A stretch of DNA of 64,000 bases from Sphingobium aromaticiconvertens (GTDB lineage: Bacteria > Pseudomonadota > Alphaproteobacteria > Sphingomonadales > Sphingomonadaceae), in assembly GCF_037154075.1 (NCBI RefSeq), contig NZ_JBANRJ010000001.1:3715501-3779500 (forward strand). The letters run 5' to 3'. Under the pieces are notes generated by a model that did not search any database, had not been told where the DNA came from, and saw only the letters and a list, made by a program, of their open reading frames with translations. Numbering within the stretch: position 1 is the first letter of the stretch; each line of letters starts with the position of its first letter. A program made the position numbers and the translations under genes. Shown here one piece after another: positions 37,364 to 46,627 of this stretch.

Positions 37364-38653
37364 ATGAAATCTATGGCGCGGAAGACAATCATAGTTATTG
37401 CTTCCCGATATTTGATTAGATTTGTCCAGTTGGCATATTTTATTTTATTAGCCCGCGCCTTATCTCCCGAAGGCTTCGGCAGTTATGGCATAATCACGGC
37501 GTCAGTATTTTTGATGGGAGTCATCGGAAATCTGGGATTGCGACAAGCGGCTGTGCAGCTTGTCGGAAAGGGCAGCATTAGCGATGGGCAAGCGGCGCTA
37601 ACCAGCTTGATGGTCTTGCCACTACTGACAGTGGGATGCTGTTTATCGGTATGGTGGTTCAACGAGGGGCAAATCTCTGCCTTTAGTGCTGCGGAGCGCT
37701 GGGCAATCTGGCTGTCGGTTGCATGTGTTCTATGCATATCTTTGATGCAGGGCATATTTCTGGGCAGAGGACAGACGTCGCTGTTCGCCGGCGCCGATGC
37801 AGGCCCGCGCCTTTTACAAGCCGCCCTGGTTTTCGCTTTGTGGCTGACCAACAATCTAAATCTGGTGACGGCTCTTGTCACATTTGCGCTTGGCTATGCC
37901 GTGTTCATCCCCTGGGTCTTGCTCAAAACTTTTCGCGGCGCCGATATTAGACGACCCAGCCCGACTGAATTCTACCGGATGATACGGATCGGACTCGTCT
38001 ATGCCATCTCGCTTTTTCTTATCTCGCTCCAGGGCAGGGTCGGACTTTTCTTCCTTGATGGTGCAGGGAAGGACGCGCAGATCGGCAACTTTTTTGCAGC
38101 GCAGAGGGCTACCGAGATTTTCCTGGACGTTGCAACGGCCGCCGCCGTCGTTCTCTTTTCAGAGACGGCGCGCGCGGCGGATCCACAGGCCAATTTCCGC
38201 GTTGCTGTGCGAACCGCCGTCGGCATATTTGTCATGTTTCTACTTGCCGGAGTGGTGATGGCCGTGGCCGCGCCGCTGATGGTGAACATCGCGCTGGGCG
38301 CAGCCTATGTGGATGCCAAGGTGCCACTGATCATTCTTAGTCTGGGGTTAGCCCCCGCTGCCGTTACGCGCGTGATGAACAGCGTGCTTTCAGGCATGGG
38401 GAAGCCTTGGCTAAGTGGCGGCATTGCAGGACTGGGCGTTGTGGCGAACATATTGGTCTGCGCATTAGCCGTCCCGCGCTGGGGTGCAGTGGGTGCAAGT
38501 ATCGGACTGGTGTCCGGGCAGATCATTGCTTGCATCAGCTATGCCGTCATATGTCGCAAGATGTTCGGGATAGGGATGGCCGATGCGGTGCCAGACTTTT
38601 CAGGTGCCATCCGAAAGCTCAAAAAGCGCGTTTCAAGTCGGCAAAGGTCGTGA
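37364..38653 (+). CDS. Oligosaccharide flippase (Wzx type)
   Basis: A 429-aa membrane protein with about 12-14 helices, MATE/PST-like fold. The start MKSMARKTIIVIASRYLIRFVQ and LLARALSPEGFGSYG are typical of the polysaccharide_synt family. It should flip undecaprenyl-linked repeat units across the inner membrane. The 5' part is unusually AT-rich. Its 3' end overlaps the end of the convergent Wzy/WaaL-type gene by 21 bp. ATG at 37373 is an alternative start. Confidence 0.9.
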   Translation: MKSMARKTIIVIASRYLIRFVQLAYFILLARALSPEGFGSYGIITASVFLMGVIGNLGLRQAAVQLVGKGSISDGQAALTSLMVLPLLTVGCCLSVWWFNEGQISAFSAAERWAIWLSVACVLCISLMQGIFLGRGQTSLFAGADAGPRLLQAALVFALWLTNNLNLVTALVTFALGYAVFIPWVLLKTFRGADIRRPSPTEFYRMIRIGLVYAISLFLISLQGRVGLFFLDGAGKDAQIGNFFAAQRATEIFLDVATAAAVVLFSETARAADPQANFRVAVRTAVGIFVMFLLAGVVMAVAAPLMVNIALGAAYVDAKVPLIILSLGLAPAAVTRVMNSVLSGMGKPWLSGGIAGLGVVANILVCALAVPRWGAVGASIGLVSGQIIACISYAVICRKMFGIGMADAVPDFSGAIRKLKKRVSSRQRS

Positions 38654-39949
38654 TCGCCGCGACCGTCGTAACGTCGAAGCCACCTTGGATGCAGTCAGTG
38701 CTTCGGAACGGACAATCAGCATCGTCAAGGCAAAGAGGACTACCGGCTTGCCTGCATAATTGACGCCCGTCAGGCTGGCCAGAAAGGACATGAGCACAAG
38801 ACATACGGCATAGGAGTTTCGCCCAAGCAATCGCCCGCTGCGAATGCCGGACAGCAATTGGGCGAGCAGAAAAGCGCTGGTCAGAAAGGCGCCGATCATG
38901 CCGGTCTCAAACAGAGCATTGATGAAGGAGTTGTGGGGATGGGGCGGCCGATACCTGTTCCACATATGATCGAAAGCCGGCAGATCGAAACTGCCATAGC
39001 CTTTTCCCAGCAGATGCGATCCTTCATTATAGGCCTGGAGGGTGACTTCCCAGATTCGCGTGCGCCCCGTCAGCGTTGGATCACCCGTTTCATCGCCGAA
39101 CCACTGGAAAAGAGCTTCCGAGTTCCAGACTATCGCGACCGTTAATATGATGAGCGCGATTACCGACGCCCAACCCAAGGCACCTCTTTTCGACAGGAAA
39201 TATCCCAGAGCGGCCGCAAGCAGAGCATAAGCGCTGTAGGACCGCGCCAACGCTGCGGCCGCGCAAGCCGCAAGCACCAGCCCGACGATGACGCAGACAT
39301 AGTTTCGCTTGCTAACCACTTCACGCAGGTTTCCGTTGAGGAATGCAATGCCCATGAAAACCAGAGCAACCGACATATAGGCGCCCAAGCGGAGCTGATG
39401 CTTGAATACACCGCGCAGCTCAGGGAAACCGGTTGATGAAAAAGGCTGGAAAGCCAGCCCAGGCGCGACCACTATCATGGCGAAGGAAACCAGCGCCAGA
39501 ACGAACGCCGACCAGATTACGATCCGGACGATATAGTCTATCGGCACCCTGCTGATATAAACACAACCCACCCATAGCAAGGCAAGGTAAACACTCTGGA
39601 CTGCTGTGTTTGTGGGTGAAGCCGACCAGGCCATCGACAGAATACACCAGGCGACATAAACAAAATAGACATAGTCGACGGCTAGAAACCGTGGAAAGTT
39701 CCATCTTTCCACGCGCCCACCGTAGAGCATGCATATAATTGCGCAGATCGACGCTGCACACATAACCAAATTGCCAAAGTTAACAGCACCATTCAGAAAT
39801 TGCAGTTCCAGGGCCAGTACCCCGAAAAGGAAAATCTGCGCGGCGGTCTTTTCATATTTTGGAATGAAGGCCGACATTTTGTTGGAGGCCCACAGCTTGG
39901 AATAGTGCGGCAAATCGGCAGACATGTTTTTTTCGCTGATTGCCGTCAT
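38633..39949 (-). CDS. O-antigen ligase/polymerase family protein (WaaL/Wzy type)
   Basis: A 438-aa membrane protein with about 11 helices. The Wzy_C domain is shown by the large periplasmic loop with RTRIWEVTLQAYNEGSHLLG, GKGYGSFD and RPPHPHNSFINALFETGMIG, the H.HN..... motif typical of O-antigen ligases and polymerases. In this locus it could polymerise the repeat unit or ligate it; sequence does not decide. The start is uncertain: ATG 39949 was used (GGGGG 9 nt upstream); 39973 and 40018 are alternatives. Confidence 0.85.
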   Translation of the reverse strand: MTAISEKNMSADLPHYSKLWASNKMSAFIPKYEKTAAQIFLFGVLALELQFLNGAVNFGNLVMCAASICAIICMLYGGRVERWNFPRFLAVDYVYFVYVAWCILSMAWSASPTNTAVQSVYLALLWVGCVYISRVPIDYIVRIVIWSAFVLALVSFAMIVVAPGLAFQPFSSTGFPELRGVFKHQLRLGAYMSVALVFMGIAFLNGNLREVVSKRNYVCVIVGLVLAACAAAALARSYSAYALLAAALGYFLSKRGALGWASVIALIILTVAIVWNSEALFQWFGDETGDPTLTGRTRIWEVTLQAYNEGSHLLGKGYGSFDLPAFDHMWNRYRPPHPHNSFINALFETGMIGAFLTSAFLLAQLLSGIRSGRLLGRNSYAVCLVLMSFLASLTGVNYAGKPVVLFALTMLIVRSEALTASKVASTLRRSRRSRPLPT

Positions 39950-40190
39950 GCCTTTACGCCCCCACGTGACCATTCCGAAATCCCGACCCCAAAAATCATC
40001 AATTGGTATAGCCAACATAGCAAGGCCATAGAATTCTGATCATAAGAGGTGAAAGCAGGTTTCGGTAACCCATGACGACTGATTACTAACATTCCGTGAA
40101 GCAGCACTCCAGCAAAGGCAGGCACTTCTTTGCCCCCCGGCTCCTTTCCTTCGTTCGCATTGGGTTCTTGCAGGGCGGCTGGACCAGCTA

Positions 40191-41035
40191 GGGTCAGGAC
40201 CTGTTAAATTGCTTGCGCATTGGGTGATGGGTTGATTCAATAGCAGCGTTAGGAGGCGCTGCCGATGGATGTTCCGTTTCTGCTGAGTGAGGCGCAGATG
40301 CGCCGGATCGAGCCGTATTTTCCCTTGTCTCATGGGGTGCCAAGAGTGGATGATCGGCGGATAGTGTCTGGGATCATTTACGTCATCAAGCACGGGCTGA
40401 TGTGGCGCGACGCGCCCAAGGAGTATGGCCCACACAAGACGATCTACAATCGTTTCATCCGCTGGAGCAGGCTCGGCGTGTTCAACAAAATCTTCGCTGG
40501 CTTGGCAGCAAAGGGCGGCAAGCCCGACCAGTTGATGATCGATGCAACCCACCTGAAAGCACACCGGACGGCGGCAAGCCTGCTTAAAAAGGGGATGTTC
40601 CCCGACGTATCGGACGCACCAAAGGCGGCCTGAACTCCAAGCTACATGCCGTATGCGATGGCAAAGGCCGACCGCTCATCATGCTGCTCAGTGAAGGGCA
40701 GATGAGCGATTATAAGGGCGCTGCACTGATGATCGATGCCTTCCCGAAGGCAAAGGTCCTGCTGGGCGACAAGGGCTATGACGCCGACTGGTTCCGCGCG
40801 GCACTGGCCGACCGCAAGATCACGGCCTGCATCCCGTCAAAGGGGAACCGGAAAGTGCCCATTCCACACGACACGGCGCTCTATAGACAGCGGCACAAAG
40901 TCGAGAATATGTTCGGCAGGATCAAGGACTGGCGGCGCATCCACACGCGCTACGATCGTTGCGCCCATACCTTCATGTCCGCCATCTGCATCGCCGCGAC
41001 CGTTATATTCTGGATCAATCAATGAGTCCTGACCC
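40191..41035 (+). mobile_element. IS5-family insertion sequence (IS427-like group), 845 bp
   Basis: Terminal inverted repeats GGGTCAGGAC (40191-40200) and GTCCTGACCC (41026-41035) bound one transposase. Both ends are flanked by TA (40189-40190 and 41036-41037) inside CTAG, as expected from the two-base target duplication of this group. The element is complete. It sits about 170-240 bp upstream of the WaaL/Wzy-type gene and seems not to break a gene. Confidence 0.9.
40265..41025 (+). CDS. IS5-family transposase, made by -1 frameshift
   Basis: Two reading frames make one DDE transposase of about 253 aa. ORF A (40265-40633) has the N-terminal helix-turn-helix region and the first catalytic Asp in LMIDATHLKAHRTA. 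ORF B runs to 41025 and has the second Asp in LLGDKGYDADW and the Glu in RHKVENMFGRIKDW. The heptamer A_AAG_GGG at 40588-40594, in frame for ORF A, allows a -1 slip that joins the frames; downstream the shifted frame reads PRRIGRTKGGLNSKLH, as in known members. A programmed shift is thus more likely than a mutation. Confidence 0.88.
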
Positions 41036-41190
41036 TAGGGCAAGCCCCGCTTTTGCAGCATGGAGCGGTCACGATACGCTCTTAAACATTCCTAAATTTT
41101 CAAATTTTGTAGAAGATATTTATCATCCCACCATATCATCATCATACTTTATGAGATATTTTATTAATCTATTTGATATAATATAAAATC

Positions 41191-41505
41191 ATGTCCAGAA
41201 TTGTACAAAGTTATCTTTTCATCCGCATTTTTCTGTTGGTCGCTTTTTCCAGCACCGCAATGATGTTAATTTTTTCCATATACAGCGACATAAGGATTGT
41301 CGATTTTCTATTGCAATCCTTCGAATTTACCTTCGCATCTACCCTCTTTTTTTTAGTAGCAAGCCTCATCCTTCTGGCTGCTCTGATAACGATATTCGCC
41401 AGGACTTGGGCTGGAAGCAACGGTATTGCAGAAAGCGAGGACGCTGGCCCTGAAGATTTAAGACGGTTGGGCGCGTCCTATAGCAATTCGGATTTAAGCA
41501 TATGA
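41191..41505 (+). CDS. Small membrane protein, AT-rich, unknown
   Basis: A 104-aa ORF with two hydrophobic helices (about 8-32 and 47-70) and an acidic tail ending SNSDLSI. Its composition and the AT-rich upstream sequence (with TATAAT-like stretches near 41175) differ from the core genome, as in the rest of this locus. No Shine-Dalgarno is seen, so a leaderless transcript or a chance ORF are both possible. No family recognised. Confidence 0.4.
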   Translation: MSRIVQSYLFIRIFLLVAFSSTAMMLIFSIYSDIRIVDFLLQSFEFTFASTLFFLVASLILLAALITIFARTWAGSNGIAESEDAGPEDLRRLGASYSNSDLSI

Positions 41506-41569
41506 TGTAGATATAGCGGGAATCATTTCATCTCGGCGCGCGGGAGGAAATGACCGTCACGCTTCACAT

Positions 41570-41722
41570 CTACCGCAGTATGCGCCGCACATGGCGACCG
41601 ATAAACCGGGCAGCCTCTTCCTGTGATGCGATGCCCGCCTGCAAATAATGCATCTCGCGCGGGGCAGAAGGTCCAGCAGATCGCCTCGTCATACAGAAGG
41701 TCGGCGTACTCCCTTCCCTCAT
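41570..41722 (-). CDS. Possible 50-aa ORF coupled to glmS
   Basis: The glmS stop is part of an ATGA: the overlapping ATG opens a 50-codon ORF ending in TAG at 41570. The C-terminal half (REMHYLQAGIASQEEAARFI) reads like a helical protein; the N-terminal half is less convincing. No family recognised. Kept because of the ATGA link, which is frequent between real genes in this window. Confidence 0.3.
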   Translation of the reverse strand: MREGSTPTFCMTRRSAGPSAPREMHYLQAGIASQEEAARFIGRHVRRILR

Positions 41723-43542
41723 TCTACCGTGACGGATTTTGCCAGATTACGAGGCTGATCGACATCCGTACCCTTGGCCACCGCGACATGATAGGCCAGC
41801 AACTGCACCGGCACGGCATAGACCAATGGCGCGATCAACGGGTGGACCTTGGGCATCTCGATCGTCGCCATGCAATTCTCGCCCGCCTGGGCGATCCCTT
41901 CCGCGTCGGAGATCAGCACGACCTTGCCGCCACGTGCCTGCACCTCCTGCATGTTGCTGACGGTCTTTTCGAACAACGGCCCGCTGGGTGCGATCACGAT
42001 CACCGGCACTGCATCGTCGATCAGCGCGATAGGACCGTGCTTCATCTCGCCCGCTGCGTAGCCCTCGGCATGGATATAGCTGATTTCCTTGAGCTTCAGC
42101 GCGCCTTCCAGCGCCATCGGATAGTCAGGACCACGGCCCAGATACAGCACGTCGCGCGCAGGCGCGATCAGATGGGCCATCGCCTCAATCTCACCATCAT
42201 GGGACAGTGCCTCGTTCATGGCGGCGGGCGCTTCGGACAGATGCCAGACGATCTGTGCCTCTTCTTCGGGCGTCAGCCGTCCCCCCGCCCGCGCCAGATT
42301 GGCCGCCAGCGCCGCCAGCACGGCAAGCTGGCACGTGAACGCCTTGGTCGATGCAACGCCGATCTCCGGCCCGGCATGGGTCGGGAGCAGCAGGTCCGCC
42401 TCCCGCGCCATCGAGCTGGTCGGCACGTTGACGACGACCGCGATCACCTGCCCCGCAGCCTTCGCATGACGCAGCGCCGCCAGCGTATCCGCGGTCTCGC
42501 CCGACTGGCTGATGAAGAGAGCAAGGCCGCCCTTTTCCAGCACCGGGTCACGATAGCGAAACTCGCTCGCTACATCGATGTCGACGGGGATGCGCGCGAA
42601 CTTCTCGAACCAGTATTTTGCCACCAGCCCCGCGTAAAAGCTGGTGCCGCAGGCGACGATCGTGATCCGCTTCACGCTGCCAAGATCGAATTCCATGTCG
42701 GGCAGCGACACCTGATTTTCCATCCGCCGCAGGTAGGATTTGAGCGTCTGGGCGACCACGACGGGCTGCTCGTAAATCTCTTTCTGCATGAAGTGGCGAT
42801 GGTTACCCTTGTCGATCAACGCGCCCGACACGCCGGAGAGGGTCACCGGCCGCTCGACTGGGTGATTATCCTTGTCGAATATTTCCGCGCCCGTCCGAGT
42901 GATGACGACCCAGTCGCCCTCCTCCAGATAGGCGATCCGTTGAGTCAGCGGCGCCAGCGCCAGAGCATCGGACCCCAGATAAGTTTCACCATCGCCATAG
43001 CCGACCACCAGTGGCGATCCCAATCGCGCGCCGATCAGCAGGTCGGGATGGCTGCGGAACAGGATCGCCAGCGCGAAAGCGCCATTCAGGCGCGGCAGCA
43101 CCTGCGCGACCGCATCCCTGGGTTCAACGCCCTGTTCCACCAGATCGCTGACCAGATGGGCGACCACCTCGGTATCGGTCTGACTGTCGAAGGTGCGGCC
43201 TTTCGCGATCAGTTCGTCGCGCAACACCTTGAAATTCTCGATGATCCCATTGTGGACCAGCGCCACCTCCCGCGTCGCATGGGGGTGCGCGTTGCTCGTC
43301 GTCGGCGCGCCATGGGTGGCCCAGCGGGTATGCGCTATGCCGATATTCCCCGGCAGGGGCGCATCGCGCAGTTCCTTGACCAGATTGACCAGCTTACCCT
43401 CGGCCCGGCGCCGCGCGATCACCCCATCGTCGATGGACGCCACGCCCGCGCTGTCATAACCGCGATATTCCAGCCGCTTGAGGCCATCGACCAGCCGCTC
43501 GGCGACGGTTTCCTTGCCCACGATTCCAATGATTCCGCACAT
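41719..43542 (-). CDS. glmS: Glutamine-fructose-6-phosphate aminotransferase
   Basis: A 607-aa enzyme that makes glucosamine-6-phosphate for peptidoglycan, LPS and capsule precursors. N-terminal Ntn glutaminase domain with nucleophile Cys2 (MCGIIGIVG), RLEYRGYDSAG and HTRWATHG. Two SIS isomerase domains follow (ACGTSFYAG, ISQSGETADT, LGRGPDYPMALEGALKLKE). The C-terminus DQPRNLAKSVTVE is canonical. The start at 43542 is fixed by Cys2; a reading to 43836 is spurious. No glmS ribozyme-like structure is expected in this phylum and none was seen. Confidence 0.97.
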   Translation of the reverse strand: MCGIIGIVGKETVAERLVDGLKRLEYRGYDSAGVASIDDGVIARRRAEGKLVNLVKELRDAPLPGNIGIAHTRWATHGAPTTSNAHPHATREVALVHNGIIENFKVLRDELIAKGRTFDSQTDTEVVAHLVSDLVEQGVEPRDAVAQVLPRLNGAFALAILFRSHPDLLIGARLGSPLVVGYGDGETYLGSDALALAPLTQRIAYLEEGDWVVITRTGAEIFDKDNHPVERPVTLSGVSGALIDKGNHRHFMQKEIYEQPVVVAQTLKSYLRRMENQVSLPDMEFDLGSVKRITIVACGTSFYAGLVAKYWFEKFARIPVDIDVASEFRYRDPVLEKGGLALFISQSGETADTLAALRHAKAAGQVIAVVVNVPTSSMAREADLLLPTHAGPEIGVASTKAFTCQLAVLAALAANLARAGGRLTPEEEAQIVWHLSEAPAAMNEALSHDGEIEAMAHLIAPARDVLYLGRGPDYPMALEGALKLKEISYIHAEGYAAGEMKHGPIALIDDAVPVIVIAPSGPLFEKTVSNMQEVQARGGKVVLISDAEGIAQAGENCMATIEMPKVHPLIAPLVYAVPVQLLAYHVAVAKGTDVDQPRNLAKSVTVE

Positions 43543-43654
43543 GGATGCCTGATGCCCCGAAACGTCTGAAAAAGGATGAACGCGATGCCCGCGTGCCGTT
43601 TGCCTATGCCATGGTCGCGGTACGCGCAACAGGGCGATATTGGCTAAAGCGGCG

Positions 43655-44521
43655 CTATTGCGGGCGAACAGTGATGAGCCAGATGTCAGGCGGCGCAAAG
43701 GCCCGCAAAGGCAGTCCGCTGGTGCCGACCCCGGCAGAGACGACCATCGTCGCCGCCCTTTGCCGATACACGCCGCAAGCATAACGCGTGCGATATTTAG
43801 ATGGAACATAGATGGCGCCGTAAAAGGGCATGGCAATCTGCCCGCAATGGGTATGGCCGACCAGCATCAGGATCGGCGCATCGTCGCCCAGCCGCGGGAA
43901 GAGGTCTGGCCCATGCGACAGCAGCAGCGGCGCCCCGCCCAGCGCGTGCATGGCATCCAGCGTGCCCGGCACGTCAGGCTTGCCCGTATAGACATCGCGA
44001 AGCCCGCCAACGGCCAACGGCCCACGCCGCACCGCCTGATTATCGAGCAGCGTGATACCCAATGCGGCAAAACCGCGCGCCCATGCGGACCGGTTCGGCA
44101 ACTGCTTCTTGCGATTGATATCATGGTTGCCCAGCACCGCGACCGTCCCCAACGGCGCGCGCAGCCGTGCGAAAGCCGCGATGGAGCCTCCCGGCGAAAA
44201 GGTCGCCCCACCCTTATCATCACCCATGTAATCGCCACCCAACACGATAAGGTCGGGTTTCAATGCATTGATCTCCGCGACGATCCGGGCCATCCGCTTC
44301 TGACCATTGTCGGGACCGGACAGATGGGAGTCCGTCAGCAGCGCCACCGTCACGGGCCGACGTGGCGCGTCCACCGGGAAGGGCAGTATGACCTCCGTAT
44401 GCCGCACGATCGGCATTGCTTGAGCGTTGGCGAACATCCACCAAAGGATGGCGATGCAAAGCCCCCCCAGGATCGCTATCGCCAACCCCAGGCGACGGAG
44501 CGCGAGCAGCAATCCGCTCAC
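43655..44521 (-). CDS. Membrane-anchored metallophosphoesterase
   Basis: A 288-aa protein with one N-terminal membrane helix (about 10-35) and a calcineurin-like phosphoesterase domain. Metal ligands are in ALLTDSHLSG, VLGGDYMG, VLGNHDIN and LVGHTHCGQ. It resembles the YkuE/UDP-2,3-diacylglucosamine-hydrolase-like phosphoesterases, but its substrate is unknown. The GTG start forms a GTGA overlap with the glmU stop, so it is coupled to glmU and shares the strand with glmS downstream (112 bp). Confidence 0.88.
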   Translation of the reverse strand: MSGLLLALRRLGLAIAILGGLCIAILWWMFANAQAMPIVRHTEVILPFPVDAPRRPVTVALLTDSHLSGPDNGQKRMARIVAEINALKPDLIVLGGDYMGDDKGGATFSPGGSIAAFARLRAPLGTVAVLGNHDINRKKQLPNRSAWARGFAALGITLLDNQAVRRGPLAVGGLRDVYTGKPDVPGTLDAMHALGGAPLLLSHGPDLFPRLGDDAPILMLVGHTHCGQIAMPFYGAIYVPSKYRTRYACGVYRQRAATMVVSAGVGTSGLPLRAFAPPDIWLITVRPQ

Positions 44522-45861
44522 CCTTTTTTGCGCGCCTGCATCTTCGCGCGGAACCGCGCGGCCCAGCCGGACTTGGCCTCCTGCACGGGTCGCACCAGGC
44601 ACAATGCATCCGCCTCCACATCGCTGGTCACCACCGATCCCGCCGCGACAATCGCGCCGTCGCCGATCGTGACCGGCGCGACCAGCGCGCTGTTGGAGCC
44701 AATGAAGGCCCCCGCGCCAATGTCCGTCTTATATTTGAAGAAGCCGTCATAATTGCAGGTGATCGTCCCCGCGCCGATGTTGGCCTCCGCGCCAACCCGC
44801 GCATCGCCGATATAGGACAGATGACTGACCTTCGCCCCCGCTTCCAGCACAGCTTTCTTGATCTCGACGAAATTGCCGACCTTTGCCTTCGTACCGATCT
44901 GTGCGCCCGGACGCAGCCGCGCATAGGGACCGATCTGTGCCCCGCTCTCTATGCTTGCCCCCTCCAGATGGGAAAAGGCGTGGATTACCACATCGTCGGC
45001 TATGCTGACGCCGGGTCCAAAGACGACATTCGGCTCGATCGTCACGTCGCGGCCCAGTTGCGTGTCATGCGCGAAGAAGACCGTTTCCGGCGCGACCAGC
45101 GTCACCCCGTCGCGCATCGCCTCCAAACGCCGCCGTGTCTGCCAATCTGCTTCTACCGCCGCCAGTTCGGCGCGGCTGTTGACGCCCGCCACTTCCCAGG
45201 CATCTGTCTCGATCACCGCACTCTGCGCGCCGGGCAGCATGACGATGTCGGGCAGATAATATTCGCCCGCTGCATTGTCGTTGCCGATCGCGTCCAGCAG
45301 CACGAACAGGTCCGTCGATCGCACCGCCATCAATCCACTATTACACAGCGTCACCGCGCGTTCCGCGTCGCTCGCATCCTTATATTCGACCATCTTCTGG
45401 ATAAGGCCCTGCCCGTCGGCGATGATCCGGCCATAAGCGGCGGTATCCTCCGGCCGAAAACCCAGCACGACCGCGCGCGGCTCGTCACCCCTGCTAAGGC
45501 GATCCAGCATGGCGCGCATCGTGGCAGCACTGACCAGCGGCACATCTCCATAAAGGATCAGCACATCGCCCGCGAACCCGGCCAGCGCGTCATGCGCCTG
45601 CGCGACGGCATGGCCAGTGCCCAGTTGCTTGTCCTGCACCGCGATCACCGCGCCGGTGCCAGCGACCGCCTGTTCCACCTGCTCGCGGCCCGCACCCACG
45701 ACGACGACCTGCCGCTCGGGCTGCAATTGCGCCACGCTGGCGATCAGGTGCAACAGCATCGGCCGCTCCGCAATCGGGTGCAGCACCTTGTGCCGCGATG
45801 ACTTCATGCGCGTACCTTGCCCTGCGGCAAGGATGATGACGGCAAGGGGGCGATGGGTCAC
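44518..45861 (-). CDS. glmU: Bifunctional UDP-GlcNAc pyrophosphorylase / GlcN-1-P acetyltransferase
   Basis: A 447-aa enzyme for the last two steps to UDP-GlcNAc. The N-terminal uridyltransferase starts VIILAAGQGTRMKS and includes QLGTGHAVAQA and YGDVPLV. The C-terminal left-handed beta helix has GPYARLRPGAQIG, KVGNFVEIKK and HLSYIGDA, with the acetyl-CoA site near GAGTITCNYDG. The GTG at 45861 gives the normal length; the extended ORF to 46017 overlaps the divergent gph gene. Confidence 0.95.
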   Translation of the reverse strand: MTHRPLAVIILAAGQGTRMKSSRHKVLHPIAERPMLLHLIASVAQLQPERQVVVVGAGREQVEQAVAGTGAVIAVQDKQLGTGHAVAQAHDALAGFAGDVLILYGDVPLVSAATMRAMLDRLSRGDEPRAVVLGFRPEDTAAYGRIIADGQGLIQKMVEYKDASDAERAVTLCNSGLMAVRSTDLFVLLDAIGNDNAAGEYYLPDIVMLPGAQSAVIETDAWEVAGVNSRAELAAVEADWQTRRRLEAMRDGVTLVAPETVFFAHDTQLGRDVTIEPNVVFGPGVSIADDVVIHAFSHLEGASIESGAQIGPYARLRPGAQIGTKAKVGNFVEIKKAVLEAGAKVSHLSYIGDARVGAEANIGAGTITCNYDGFFKYKTDIGAGAFIGSNSALVAPVTIGDGAIVAAGSVVTSDVEADALCLVRPVQEAKSGWAARFRAKMQARKKG

Positions 45862-45958
45862 GATACCGACTCTCTGTTCTTCTCTAACGATCCGATTATC
45901 CCCCGACTGCCATGTTTGGCTTGCATATGCCACCGCGTAGGCGGCATGGGATTGCGCG

Positions 45959-46627
45959 ATGACGCAGATTCCTTTCGATATCGTTGGCTTCGACCTCGAT
46001 GGCACCCTGATCGACACCAGCGGCGACCTTGCCGCTGCCGTAAATTATGCGATCGGCACGATCGGCCGCCCGCCCTATCCGCCTGACGCGATCCGCCCCT
46101 TTGTCGGGCGCGGCGCGCGGGTCATGCTGGAACGGGCGCTCGACGCCTCGGGCGGTTATACCGACGAAGTGCTGGCGCAAACCCTGCCGATCCTGCTCGA
46201 TTATTACAGCCAGAATCTCGCCATTCATTCCATTCCCTATCCGGGCCTGATGGCCGCGATGGACGCGCTCGACGCGGCAGGCGTGAAAATGGCGATCTGC
46301 ACCAACAAGGCGGAGCGCTTCGCCGTGCCCCTGATGCACCAACTGGGCCTCGCTGACCGCTTTGCCGCCATCATCGGCGGCGACACGGTCGGCATCGCCA
46401 AGCCTGACCCCGCCCCGATCCACGCCATGGCGCAGCGCGCGGGCGGCGGGCGAACGATCTTCGTCGGCGATACGATCAACGACATCGCCGGCGCACGCAA
46501 CGCCGGCATGCCCAGCATCGCCGTCAGCTTCGGCTTTCTGGAAGGGCCGATCGAGAATCTGGAGGCAGACGCCGTCATTCACCATTTCGATGATCTCGTG
46601 CCCCTGCTGACGGACTGGAAGGCGTGA
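45959..46627 (+). CDS. gph: Phosphoglycolate phosphatase-like HAD hydrolase
   Basis: A 222-aa HAD-superfamily phosphatase. Nucleophile motif FDLDGTLIDT near residue 11, motif II in AICTNKAER, motif III Lys in AKPDP and motif IV in FVGDTINDIAGA. The helical cap (about 18-80) is of the phosphoglycolate phosphatase/MupP type. In a cluster with glmS and glmU, MurNAc-6-phosphate phosphatase (MupP) is a real alternative. Its stop overlaps the next gene by GTGA. Confidence 0.85.
   Translation: MTQIPFDIVGFDLDGTLIDTSGDLAAAVNYAIGTIGRPPYPPDAIRPFVGRGARVMLERALDASGGYTDEVLAQTLPILLDYYSQNLAIHSIPYPGLMAAMDALDAAGVKMAICTNKAERFAVPLMHQLGLADRFAAIIGGDTVGIAKPDPAPIHAMAQRAGGGRTIFVGDTINDIAGARNAGMPSIAVSFGFLEGPIENLEADAVIHHFDDLVPLLTDWKA

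Noticed and set aside
37483..37881. A 132-codon minus-strand ORF inside the flippase gene
   Set aside because: Shadow of a membrane protein gene; no start signal or domain.
40040..40564. A 174-codon minus-strand ORF across the left IS end
   Set aside because: It crosses the IS boundary and is antisense to the transposase; chance frame.
41623..43569. A 648-codon frame antisense to glmS
   Set aside because: Same effect; glmS is certain on the other strand.
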